Source: an uncultured Flavobacteriales bacterium
GTDB lineage: Bacteria > Bacteroidota > Bacteroidia > Flavobacteriales_D > Crocinitomicaceae
Assembly (NCBI GenBank): GCA_913054135.1
Contig: CAJXJK010000011.1
Coordinates: 1-64,000, forward strand
Reading direction: 5' to 3'
DNA: 64,000 nucleotides
The position numbers were made by a program, and so were the translations under genes. Every line of letters starts with the position of its first letter. The stretch's first letter is position 1. Below the pieces are notes generated by a model. It was not told where the DNA came from and did not search any database. It was given only the letters and a program-made list of their open reading frames with translations. Positions 44,394-52,465 of the stretch are shown here, one piece after another.

Positions 44394-44945
44394 TTAATTA
44401 TTAGCGAAATTTAATTCACCATTTCTCATTTTCTTATAGTAAACGGCTAGATATCCAAGTAATTGTGACATGGTCGTAAAAGCTTCTTCAGTAGCCTCTG
44501 TAAACTCTTGTCCCTTAAGTTTAAGAATCATTTTACTGTAGAGAGCATTTAAGCCAACCTCAACGATATTTACTTCAGCAGATTTACTTTTAGCTTGAAA
44601 ATCTTTTAGAGATGGCAAAGCAGTTTCAAACTTCTCTTTATAAGCCTTATCATTCAAGACATTCAACAAAGTGTTATGCAGCATTAGAAGCTCCATAATG
44701 ATTTCATTTAAATCTGATAAATGACCTTTTTCTGCAATTCCCTCACGTTTCATTTGGATGATCATATCGCCGTACCATTTAGTATAGGCAGCTAATAAAT
44801 CAGCATCTTGAATTTGAGGAGCAAGAATGGTGTGAACGATAGTATCTAAATCAAGCTTATTTGCTCGAATCAAATCTTCAATTTGAAACATGTAGATTAC
44901 ATGTTCAGCTATATTATTTTCTTTGGTTTTTTTAGCTACGAGCAT
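44394..44945 (-). CDS. DUF4924 domain-containing protein
   Basis: A 183-residue all-helical cytoplasmic protein of the Bacteroidota family DUF4924. The conserved start is VAKKTKENNIAEHVIYMFQIEDLIRANKLDL (in parts). The rest is a bundle of amphipathic helices (LNEIIMELLMLHNTLLNVL, MSQLLGYLAVYYKKM). No catalytic motif is seen. Its ATG overlaps the stop of the preceding OmpH-like gene by one base (TAATG), so the two are coupled. Function is unknown. Confidence 0.85.
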   Translation of the reverse strand: MLVAKKTKENNIAEHVIYMFQIEDLIRANKLDLDTIVHTILAPQIQDADLLAAYTKWYGDMIIQMKREGIAEKGHLSDLNEIIMELLMLHNTLLNVLNDKAYKEKFETALPSLKDFQAKSKSAEVNIVEVGLNALYSKMILKLKGQEFTEATEEAFTTMSQLLGYLAVYYKKMRNGELNFANN

Positions 44946-45604
44946 TACTCTCCCTCATCTTCGCCATCTTCAACATCAACAGTTGTACCTCCGTACTCAT
45001 TGTTAACATGATTAACGAATTGTTTAGTAACATCCATGTGAGGTGCCACATAAGAAATGTTGTTACCTAATTGAGATTGTAAAAGAACATCAATGTTATT
45101 CTTCTCACAAAATGATTTCGAATACAAATTGATTCTACCGTACATGGTCATCATCAACTGTTCTTGAGACTGAGCAGCTTCCATTTGAACTTGCTGTTGG
45201 AACATCATTAACTCTTGCTCTTTTTGCTGAGCTTCTTGTGCATATTGCTCTTGCTCTCTAGGCATTAATCCAGTTTGAGCTTTTTCATTCCATCCTTCTT
45301 GCCATCTTTCAATTGACTTTTGTTTATTCATCAATTTAGTTTCAGCATCAGATTGTGATTTTTGCATTTCTGCTTGAAGATCAACAAAAAAGGTTGTAGA
45401 ATTCAATGAGTCTCCGCTATAATATGCGATTGTCATTTCTCCGTCATTCACTACCTCAACACTTGTGTCAAGTGAGTCAGCACCATCAGAATCTGCAGTT
45501 TCAGAACCTGAAGGCATTTTTACGAATAAGACGATTACAGCAATTATTAATATCACATTGATTCCAAGTGATAGTTTAGCCAGCATATTATTATTATTTT
45601 CCAT
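44945..45604 (-). CDS. OmpH/Skp family periplasmic protein with N-terminal anchor
   Basis: A 219-residue protein related to the Skp/OmpH chaperones that hold unfolded outer-membrane proteins. Residues 8-29 form a hydrophobic segment without an obvious cleavage site, so it may remain anchored, unlike E. coli Skp. Residues 90-165 form the long coiled-coil arms, rich in Gln and Glu (EQEQYAQEAQQKEQELMMFQQQ). Residues 165-210 complete the trimerisation body. The extreme C-terminus is acidic. It is coupled to DUF4924. Confidence 0.8.
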   Translation of the reverse strand: MENNNNMLAKLSLGINVILIIAVIVLFVKMPSGSETADSDGADSLDTSVEVVNDGEMTIAYYSGDSLNSTTFFVDLQAEMQKSQSDAETKLMNKQKSIERWQEGWNEKAQTGLMPREQEQYAQEAQQKEQELMMFQQQVQMEAAQSQEQLMMTMYGRINLYSKSFCEKNNIDVLLQSQLGNNISYVAPHMDVTKQFVNHVNNEYGGTTVDVEDGEDEGE

Positions 45605-45708
45605 TTGGATTTGTTTTAAAACGGAGCAAAAGTATAAACAATATCGTGAATACCGCTAGAATATTCTCTTTTTTGAATTATCATCTGATATTGTTAACCT
45701 TTATTAAC

Positions 45709-45743
45709 AAAAAACTCCCTGCCGTTGAACAAACGACAGGGAG
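45709..45743 (-). terminator. Rho-independent terminator after SiaC-like gene
   Basis: CTCCCTG (45715-45721) and CAGGGAG (45737-45743) pair, with further pairing CGTT/AACG toward the loop. The minus strand then runs into six T (complement of 45709-45714). It lies 25 bp past the SiaC-like stop. Confidence 0.85.
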
Positions 45744-45767
45744 AAAAAAAACCAATTGTATTAATAT

Positions 45768-46199
45768 TTAAGAAGCTTCTACTAAGCTACTATTGGTCAA
45801 TGAATGGCTTATGAAATCGAATGGAACTTTCACCATAAAGGCATAGTCTTGTCCAACTTCAAACATATCTTCGTCAGCTTCATTATGAAACCATTGTACT
45901 TTAACTTTCTTTTCTCCATCCGCCAATTCATTCAATTTGTAGAACAAAAACAAAAGACGTTTTGATGAAGAAATATTGAAATATTCTAAATCAATTTTTA
46001 GAACAGTTTCTTCTGATGGGTTTGCAACATAGTCGTCAAACCAATTCAGGACATCCATATAGAACTCTTCAGCATTGTCAGGAATTGATTTTCCTTTAAT
46101 TTCAAACACGTTATTTGCTGGGTCGAAAAGGACCTCTGGTGTTTTAACGGTTGCTGGAATTCTCAATGCTTGCATAAATTTAGGCTCAATTATGTACAT
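45768..46199 (-). CDS. SiaC-type regulatory protein (DUF1987)
   Basis: A 143-residue protein of the DUF1987/SiaC family. In Pseudomonas, SiaC is a phosphorylation-controlled switch that works with the SiaB kinase, the SiaA phosphatase and the SiaD diguanylate cyclase. Here residues 10-125 carry the recognisable core: PEVLFDPANNVFEIKGKSIPDNAEEFY, then LKIDLEYFNISSSKRLLFLFYKL, then VKVQWFHNEADEDMFEVGQDY (in parts). The probable phosphorylation site is in the NISSSKRLL loop. The usual partner genes are not in the window. ATG 46199 is used. A shorter start at Met9 is possible. Confidence 0.85.
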   Translation of the reverse strand: MYIIEPKFMQALRIPATVKTPEVLFDPANNVFEIKGKSIPDNAEEFYMDVLNWFDDYVANPSEETVLKIDLEYFNISSSKRLLFLFYKLNELADGEKKVKVQWFHNEADEDMFEVGQDYAFMVKVPFDFISHSLTNSSLVEAS

Positions 46200-46338
46200 C
46201 TAAATATCCGAATTAATATTTGATTGATTCACACATTTTCTACTAAACCAACTATTTACTAGACTAAAATTGGATTTACTTAGATAGGACTTTTAAGAGA
46301 GCTCATTATCAAGTTGAAAACCGCGAGCAGAATTAAAT

Positions 46339-47169
46339 TCAAGCGTGTTTTCTGTGATACTCAACCAAAGCTGTAGAAGGATATTGAATCGCAGACTTTA
46401 AACTCACATTTGAACTGGCCGCAGCTTTATCTAGATATCTCTTGAATAGATAACCTACTGAACCTATGGTACAAAAGGAATCGAGCCTTCTTTGTGTGCA
46501 AAGCGGCAAGATATTGCTCTTCAAATAGTCATCAAAATACCTTGTAAGCATTTCATTCACAGCTCCTTCATCTTCGAATTGAAGGGCATAAGTTGTCATT
46601 TTAGAAACGAAATCTAAGTCAAGTCTTGAATAGAAATTTGAAACGAATGTTTCTCGATCTATTTCTAACTTATCGGCAATAATTGCATTTGCCCTTTGTG
46701 ATAAATCACCATTTAACCATAACTCCAAAAATCTTTTGCCTAATTCAAAACCTCCTCCAAGATCTCCCAGCAAATAACCATAACCTCCTCTTCTACTCTC
46801 TATGGTCTGTCCGTTATAGTATGCAGCCAAACCTCCCGTCCCCAAAATTCCAATGATCCCAGAATCATCTCCGTATACAGAACGAGCGGCCGCAATTATG
46901 TCATCATGTATTTCTAAATGAGCTAAAGAGAATCCTTCAAATAGATCTTTCACTTTATCTTTATTCGATTCACTTGCACAGCCACTTCCATAAAAGTAGA
47001 CTTTCGAATTAGCGTCAAGCTCTACACTATTGTTTAAAGCACTCTTAAAATCAGAATAATCTCGATTTGCATTGAATGCCGGTAAGATAAGCTCTTCGGT
47101 CCCATTTTCATGAACTTTTATAAAAGTCGTCTTGGTAGCACCAGCTTCAAAAAGATAGAAATTTAGCAT
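46339..47169 (-). CDS. BadF/BadG-type sugar kinase (N-acetylglucosamine kinase-like)
   Basis: A 276-residue actin-like ATPase-fold kinase. The phosphate-1 loop is LFEAGATKTTF (residues 5-15), the second glycine loop is ILGTGGLAAYYNG, and RRGGYGYLLGDLGGGFELGKRF is the adenosine/phosphate-2 region of N-acetylglucosamine kinases in this family. The sugar substrate is inferred from that resemblance. I set the start at ATG 47169. A TTG at 47193 would begin inside the terminator hairpin of acnB. It is not obviously in an operon. Confidence 0.85.
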   Translation of the reverse strand: MLNFYLFEAGATKTTFIKVHENGTEELILPAFNANRDYSDFKSALNNSVELDANSKVYFYGSGCASESNKDKVKDLFEGFSLAHLEIHDDIIAAARSVYGDDSGIIGILGTGGLAAYYNGQTIESRRGGYGYLLGDLGGGFELGKRFLELWLNGDLSQRANAIIADKLEIDRETFVSNFYSRLDLDFVSKMTTYALQFEDEGAVNEMLTRYFDDYLKSNILPLCTQRRLDSFCTIGSVGYLFKRYLDKAAASSNVSLKSAIQYPSTALVEYHRKHA

Positions 47170-47190
47170 CCCTCTAATGTAGTTCTTTTT

Positions 47191-47227
47191 CAAAAAAAAA
47201 TCCCGATCTCTATAAGAAATCGGGATT
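47191..47227 (-). terminator. Rho-independent terminator after acnB
   Basis: ATCCCGAT (47200-47207) pairs with ATCGGGAT (47219-47226), and the minus strand then reads a run of nine T (complement of 47192-47200). It separates acnB from the sugar kinase gene downstream. Confidence 0.88.
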
Positions 47228-47281
47228 GACTTGAAGACATTAACTCTTCTTAGAATATATTCTTTGGAAATCTAATTCGTC

Positions 47282-50059
47282 TTAGCTCACCAATTGTTTT
47301 GTAGTTGGTTTAAACTTAGTTAACACAATTCCATCCACTGCTGCTTCATACTCTGCCATAGTAGGTGTTCTACCCAAAATACATGAGAGAACAACAACCG
47401 GAGTTGAAGATAATAGAGATTCTCCTTTTTTACCATCACTGTCTCTTACAACTCTTCCTTGGAATAAACGAGTAGAAGTTGCCATTACAGTATCTCCAGG
47501 TTCAGCCTTTTCTTGGTTACCCATACATAAACTACAACCTGGACGCTCTAAGTACATTTTGTTTTCGTACTTAGTTCTTGCTTCAGCTTTTGGAGCACTA
47601 TCATCAAATACAAATCCTGCGTATTTTTCAAGTATTTCCCAATCACCTTCGGCTTTTAACTCATCAACAATATTGTATGTTGGTGGAGCGACAACTAAAG
47701 GAGCTTTAAATTCTACTTTTCCTTCTTGAGCCTCAACATTCTTAAGCATTTGAGCTAAGATTTGCATATCACCCTTATGAACCATACAAGAACCAACAAA
47801 ACCTAAATCAACTTTCTTAACTCCTCCGTAAAAAGATAACGGTTGAATATTATCGTGTGTATATCTCTTTGAAACATCTTCGTTATTTACATCCGGATCT
47901 GCAATCATTGGTTCAGCAATCTTATCTAAATCGATCACCACGTCAGCATAGTACTTAGCATCAGCATCTGGCTTTAATGCAGATTTAGTACCTGACTTCA
48001 TCTCTTGGATTCGGTTATTTGCTTTATCAACTAAGCCTTGGAAATCTCCATTCTTATTATCCATTCCCTTATCAATCATGATTTGGATACGATCTCTTGA
48101 AATTTCTAATGACTCAATTAAAGTCTCTTCTTCAGAAATACAGATAGATGCTTTTGCTTTCATTTCAGCAGTCCAATCTGTAAATGTAAATGCTTGATCA
48201 GATGTTAAAGTTCCAATATGTACTTCGATAATCTTTCCTTGAAAAACATTCTCTCCTTCAAACTGCTCTAACATTTGTTGTTGAGTGGCATGAACTACAT
48301 CACGGAAATCCATATAAGATTTCATTTCACCTTTGAAGGTAACTTTTACAGACTCTGGAATCGGCATTGTTGCTTCTCCAGTTGCTAAAGCTAATGCAAC
48401 AGTTCCTGAATCGGCTCCGAAAGCAACACCTTTCGCCATACGCGTATGTGAATCTCCACCAATAATTACATCCCAATCATCAACAGCAATATCATTTAAT
48501 ACTTTATGAATCACATCTGTTAAAGGATGATATTTGTTTTCAGGACTACGAGCAGTCACTAATCCGAAGTCATTCATGAACTTCATTAATCTCGGAATAT
48601 TAGCTTTTGACTTATCATCCCAAACAGAAGCCGTATGACATCCAGATTGATAACCTGCGTCAACAATTGGCGAAATTACCGTGGCCGCCATCATTTCTAA
48701 CTCTTGCGAAGTCATTAATCCTGTGGTGTCTTGAGAACCTACAATGTTCACTTCAACTCTAACATTAGATCCTGCATGTAATGTCTTACCAGGTGTTGTT
48801 CCAACGGCATTTTTATTGAATATTTTTTCAACAGCAGTTAAACCCTGTCCTTCAACAGAAACTTCTTTTGAAGCTGCATATACTTGAGGAACATCAATAC
48901 CTAATACTTTACAAGCATAGGTTTGTAGTTTCTTACCGAATACAACAGCATAAGAACCTCCAGCCTTGATAAACTCCATTTTAGGTGGTGTTAATGCTGT
49001 AGAGATATCCTTTAACTCTTTGTCTCCGTTATATAATTTCTTTGTTTTTGTATTTATTGTAAGAACCGTACCTGTAGCTACAGAATACTCTTCTTTTAAA
49101 ACCGGATCACCTTCAGCATCAACGATAGTGTTTCCATCAGCATCCTTTTGCTTAACCCAGTTTTTTAAATCAATTCCAATACCACCAGTTACCCCAACAG
49201 TAGTTAAGAAAATTGGTGCTATTCCATTTGTACCAGCGATAACTGGTGCAATGTTAATGAATGGAACATATGGGCTTGATGAAATACCTGTCCATAATGC
49301 AACATTATTTACACCTGACATTCTAGAAGACCCTACTCCCATTGTTCCTTTGTCAGCAATTAACATCACACGTTTGTTAGGATGTTTATCTTTCAATGCT
49401 AACAATTCCTGTTGCATTTCTTTATTATGCTCAAACATTGACTGGCCGTGTAGTTCACGATCTGATCTAGAATGCGCATCAGCTCCAGGAGACAACAAAT
49501 CTGTAGAGATATCACCAATACCAGCAACAAAGGTTACGATTTCAATTTCTTCATCTACTTCAGGCAACTTTGTAAAAAATTCTGCTTGGGCATAACTTTC
49601 AATAATTTCTTTTGCAAGAGCATTTCCAGACTTCATTGCCTCTTCTAATCTAGCTGTATCAGCTTCATATAAAAAGACTTGAGTTTTTAATACTTTGGCC
49701 GCATCTTTAGCAAGCCCCTCGTCATTACCTAAAGCTAGATCTAATAAGGCATCTACAGATGGCCCACCTTTCATATGTGACAATTGCTCAAATGCAAATT
49801 CCTTTGAGATCTCTTCAACTACGGCTGTTCCCAAAATGATTTCTTTAAGAAACTTAGCCTTAACTGAAGCAGCACTTGTTGTACCCGGTAAGACATTATA
49901 GATAAAGAAATTCAATGATTGTTCTCTGTGCTCGTTTGCCGAATCTTTAATTTGGCTAATGAGTGCAGCAGTTAAATCCGCTCCGTCAATTGGTTTAGGA
50001 TGAAGTCCAGTTGTTTTTCTGTCTTCGATTTCCTTTAAATAGTCTAAGTATATGCTCAT
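47282..50059 (-). CDS. acnB: Aconitate hydratase B (bifunctional aconitase 2 / 2-methylisocitrate dehydratase)
   Basis: A TCA-cycle 4Fe-4S dehydratase that isomerises citrate to isocitrate. Its 925 residues follow the AcnB order: N-terminal HEAT-like helices (to about 160), then the swivel domain, then the catalytic core. Iron-sulfur ligands are C758 in GSCMVHKGD and C842/C845 in GCSLCMGNQ. The substrate-site phrase IGGDSHTRMAKG is present. It is longer than the E. coli enzyme (865). It is a single-gene transcript with its own terminator. Confidence 0.96.
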   Translation of the reverse strand: MSIYLDYLKEIEDRKTTGLHPKPIDGADLTAALISQIKDSANEHREQSLNFFIYNVLPGTTSAASVKAKFLKEIILGTAVVEEISKEFAFEQLSHMKGGPSVDALLDLALGNDEGLAKDAAKVLKTQVFLYEADTARLEEAMKSGNALAKEIIESYAQAEFFTKLPEVDEEIEIVTFVAGIGDISTDLLSPGADAHSRSDRELHGQSMFEHNKEMQQELLALKDKHPNKRVMLIADKGTMGVGSSRMSGVNNVALWTGISSSPYVPFINIAPVIAGTNGIAPIFLTTVGVTGGIGIDLKNWVKQKDADGNTIVDAEGDPVLKEEYSVATGTVLTINTKTKKLYNGDKELKDISTALTPPKMEFIKAGGSYAVVFGKKLQTYACKVLGIDVPQVYAASKEVSVEGQGLTAVEKIFNKNAVGTTPGKTLHAGSNVRVEVNIVGSQDTTGLMTSQELEMMAATVISPIVDAGYQSGCHTASVWDDKSKANIPRLMKFMNDFGLVTARSPENKYHPLTDVIHKVLNDIAVDDWDVIIGGDSHTRMAKGVAFGADSGTVALALATGEATMPIPESVKVTFKGEMKSYMDFRDVVHATQQQMLEQFEGENVFQGKIIEVHIGTLTSDQAFTFTDWTAEMKAKASICISEEETLIESLEISRDRIQIMIDKGMDNKNGDFQGLVDKANNRIQEMKSGTKSALKPDADAKYYADVVIDLDKIAEPMIADPDVNNEDVSKRYTHDNIQPLSFYGGVKKVDLGFVGSCMVHKGDMQILAQMLKNVEAQEGKVEFKAPLVVAPPTYNIVDELKAEGDWEILEKYAGFVFDDSAPKAEARTKYENKMYLERPGCSLCMGNQEKAEPGDTVMATSTRLFQGRVVRDSDGKKGESLLSSTPVVVLSCILGRTPTMAEYEAAVDGIVLTKFKPTTKQLVS

Positions 50060-50148
50060 GCGAATGATCTTTTAAATTTTATTATTTCCGGGCTCAGCTA
50101 GAAGCCTGTTTCTATTCTGAATTGACTGACGAATTTAACGATTTCAAA

Positions 50149-50177
50149 TTGTTTTCGAAAATGGTTGAGTACTTTTA
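50149..50177 (+). promoter_or_regulatory. Putative promoter of thioesterase gene
   Basis: TTG (50149-50151) and TACTTTTA (50170-50177) are 18 bp apart, resembling the -33 TTTG and -7 TAnnTTTG of Bacteroidota, with the last base of the -7 differing. The ATG at 50205 is 28 bp downstream. Confidence 0.35.
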
Positions 50178-50204
50178 CGCCAAATAAATTGAAATCATTG
50201 ATAA

Positions 50205-50633
50205 ATGGAGCATTTTGAACGACTGATTCGCATGTATGATGCGGCACCAATCCACAATTTTTATGAAGGAATCAAATTGAGCGTTGAAAAAAATAAAGCT
50301 AGAATTGATTTAGAAATGAAGGATGACCGTTATTTTCATGCCGGAATGAGCACTCATGGTTCTGTGTATTTTAAGCTACTTGATGATGCGGCTTACTTTG
50401 CTTGTCAATCAATGATTTTAGATAATTTTATTGTCACAACTGCCTTTAACACACAGTTGCTCAGACCTATTTTGGGAGGTAAAATTTACGCTGAAGGGGT
50501 GATGGAATTTGAGTCGGCACAAATGTTTTCGGCTACATCAAAACTCTTTGACGAAAAAGGAAGATTATGCGGAACAGGTCATGGTCAGTTCTTAAAGAGC
50601 AAAGTACCATTGGACGCAGTGAAGGGTTATTGA
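50205..50633 (+). CDS. PaaI-type hotdog thioesterase
   Basis: A 142-residue hotdog-fold protein predicted to hydrolyse acyl-CoA thioesters. The N-terminal phrase APIHNFYEGIKLSVEKNKARIDLEM leads into HAGMSTHGSVYFKLLDDAAYFAC. There, H-G and the acidic residue of the central helix are the expected catalytic elements. TTAFNTQLLRPILGGKIYAEG and the final C-terminal strand complete the fold. The acyl substrate is unknown. It is a single gene, convergent with the lipoprotein gene. Confidence 0.85.
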   Translation: MEHFERLIRMYDAAPIHNFYEGIKLSVEKNKARIDLEMKDDRYFHAGMSTHGSVYFKLLDDAAYFACQSMILDNFIVTTAFNTQLLRPILGGKIYAEGVMEFESAQMFSATSKLFDEKGRLCGTGHGQFLKSKVPLDAVKGY

Positions 50634-50646
50634 TGATTTTTTAAAT

Positions 50647-51273
50647 CTAATAAAACCAATTCAGAGAAATAGATGAACATCTACCTCCTTGAGAGTCGTA
50701 GAATTTAAAGTTCACAGATATTTTTAATCCTGTTGAATCATAAAATATTGACCTGTACCCTTCTTCAGAAGTCACATCTTTGGATGGCTTTCCCATTATC
50801 TTAATTAACTCCTCTGCTTGAATGCCAAGGAATCGCATATCGCATTCTTGAATATCAAACTCCTCTTCAACATCTTTTAAATCTTGTTCAAAGAATTCAT
50901 TCAAGCCTAAAATTTCAATAAAAATGGTTTCTACTTTTCCTGTTTTACCATTCACCCAAACAGAAACTGGGGCTCTTTTTACTCTTTTGAATTCATAAAC
51001 GAAAGCTGAAGAATCTGCTATCCATTCTCCACCGGTAAATTTACCTAGTCTTCTATCTAAGTCGGTTTCATTAGTTCCGTAAGGCACGCCAAGAAAATTA
51101 TCCCATTGATCAACAGTTGTTTTTTCGCAAGTAGACGCCGGTCCATCATCAGTAATTTGATTGATACCATCAACTAAATTTTGTAAATCTTCAGCATCTT
51201 CATTCGATCCTCCTGCACAAGAGAATACGACTATTGCTATTAAGGCAGAGCTGAGTAAAATCCAATTTTTCAT
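50647..51273 (-). CDS. Lipoprotein, 208 aa, unknown function
   Basis: A 208-residue protein with a lipoprotein signal (MKNWILLSSALIAIVVFSC, Cys19 in the lipobox VFSC). Four further cysteines (STCEKT, QECDMR and GGRCSS among them) could form disulfides. The mature part is a mixed beta domain with no recognised family. Phrases such as GVPYGTNETDLDRRLGKF, ILGLNEFFEQD and MGKPSKDVTSEEGYRSIFYD suggest a BamE/SmpA-like two-unit repeat, each with an H-x-L-G-P-like turn. That is speculative. It is single-gene. Confidence 0.65.
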   Translation of the reverse strand: MKNWILLSSALIAIVVFSCAGGSNEDAEDLQNLVDGINQITDDGPASTCEKTTVDQWDNFLGVPYGTNETDLDRRLGKFTGGEWIADSSAFVYEFKRVKRAPVSVWVNGKTGKVETIFIEILGLNEFFEQDLKDVEEEFDIQECDMRFLGIQAEELIKIMGKPSKDVTSEEGYRSIFYDSTGLKISVNFKFYDSQGGRCSSISLNWFY

Positions 51274-51472
51274 TTATGTATTTTCTAATTATAACAAATG
51301 TAATGATACCTAATTAAATTTCCATTACCCCTGCATCCATCCAAATTTTGGTCCAAAATCACAGATAAGATAAAAATACGACCATTTAATAAATGAGAGG
51401 TTACTTTTAGTCAATTTGAACATTTCGGCATAAGAATTGTATCTATCTTAAATAAGAAACAAAAAACACATT

Positions 51473-51595
51473 ATGTTATCTACTCCAATCACAAAACAAA
51501 AGAAGCGCCCGAAGAAAGGCATTGATCACAACTTATTGAATTTAGGTGGATCTACTTTATTGACAGAAAAATTACTTGGTCCTAAAAAGGGTTAG
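51473..51595 (+). CDS. Unannotated small basic protein, 40 aa
   Basis: ATG 51473 opens a 40-codon frame: MLSTPITKQKKRPKKGID, followed by HNLLNLGGSTLLTEKLLGPK and the end at TAG 51593-51595. The N-terminal half is very basic and the C-terminal half is a short hydrophobic helix. The frame overlaps the last 14 bases of the converging SDR gene. Its 199-bp upstream gap from the lipoprotein gene contains no other gene. Codon use is similar to the neighbours, but with 40 codons the evidence is modest. Function is unknown. Confidence 0.5.
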   Translation: MLSTPITKQKKRPKKGIDHNLLNLGGSTLLTEKLLGPKKG

Positions 51596-52283
51596 TTGCA
51601 TGCACTGTCACTTCAGGCACAAATCCTCTTGGATCCATCTTTAGTGACGCAATTAATACATCAGCAATCTCTTTTGGAGAAAGCTTATTATCGACTTGTT
51701 CTTTTTCAAGTCTGTCATCCTTACCAAATGCGGTAGGAACCTCTGAAGGGTTTATCTGAATAACTCTAATATTATGAGGTCTTAATTCTGCTTGCCAACA
51801 CTGGCTCATTGACCTTAATGCAAATTTCGAAGACGAATAAATCGTCCCATACTTATATCCTTTCAAAGAAGCCGTTGACGCAATGTTCACAATTGTTCCG
51901 TGATTCTGCTCTTTAAATAACTTGGTCACTTTTGACGCCATCATTGCGGCTCCAAAAACATTCACCTCATAAACTTCTCGCATTTTTTCTCGCGTCAACT
52001 CTTCTAAAGGAGACCAACCGCCTATTCCGGCATTATTAATTACGCCATCAATTTTCTCAAAAGTTTTAATGGTGAATGCAATGACTTCATCAATATCTTC
52101 ATCTTTAGTCATATCAGCATGGCAAAATCTACATCCTAAGTCTTTTGCTACTGCCTTCAGTTTCTCTTCATCTCTGCCCGTTATCACAACATGAGCTAGA
52201 TTAACCACCAACTCTCTAGCAAAAGCCTTTCCAAGACCTGAACTTCCTCCTGTAACTATGTAAACCTTTTCTGCTAAATCCAT
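51582..52283 (-). CDS. Short-chain dehydrogenase/reductase
   Basis: A 233-residue classical SDR. The cofactor loop is VTGGSSGLGKAFA (9-21), VINNAGIGGW gives the NNAG motif, and the catalytic residues are in STAS and YSSSK (Tyr-x-x-x-Lys). The region GPI-like specificity loop shows INPSEVPT. The substrate is unknown. It shares 14 bases at its 3' end with the small basic ORF. It is one of two SDRs in the window (the other is at 32097). Confidence 0.88.
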   Translation of the reverse strand: MDLAEKVYIVTGGSSGLGKAFARELVVNLAHVVITGRDEEKLKAVAKDLGCRFCHADMTKDEDIDEVIAFTIKTFEKIDGVINNAGIGGWSPLEELTREKMREVYEVNVFGAAMMASKVTKLFKEQNHGTIVNIASTASLKGYKYGTIYSSSKFALRSMSQCWQAELRPHNIRVIQINPSEVPTAFGKDDRLEKEQVDNKLSPKEIADVLIASLKMDPRGFVPEVTVHATNPF

Positions 52284-52465
52284 ATGACTAATTTGAAGAC
52301 AAAATTATTCAATTTTATAGTAATTGACAGTTTCTAAACCAATTGATTCTAAATTAATTACGTTTTTCTCGAAGTCGCTTTTGAAATACCTTGCTAAATT
52401 CTTAACAAATGGCATAAAAATTTGCTCTAAAATGGCTATCTTTATGCCACTAAAAATTGGCATTA

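Noticed and set aside
47170-47193. TTG at 47193 as start of the sugar kinase
   Set aside because: It begins inside the acnB terminator hairpin, and ATG 47169 gives the standard N-terminus of the family.
48966-49595. 209-residue plus-strand open frame inside acnB
   Set aside because: It is entirely antisense to the well-supported acnB gene, has low-complexity composition and no recognisable motif.
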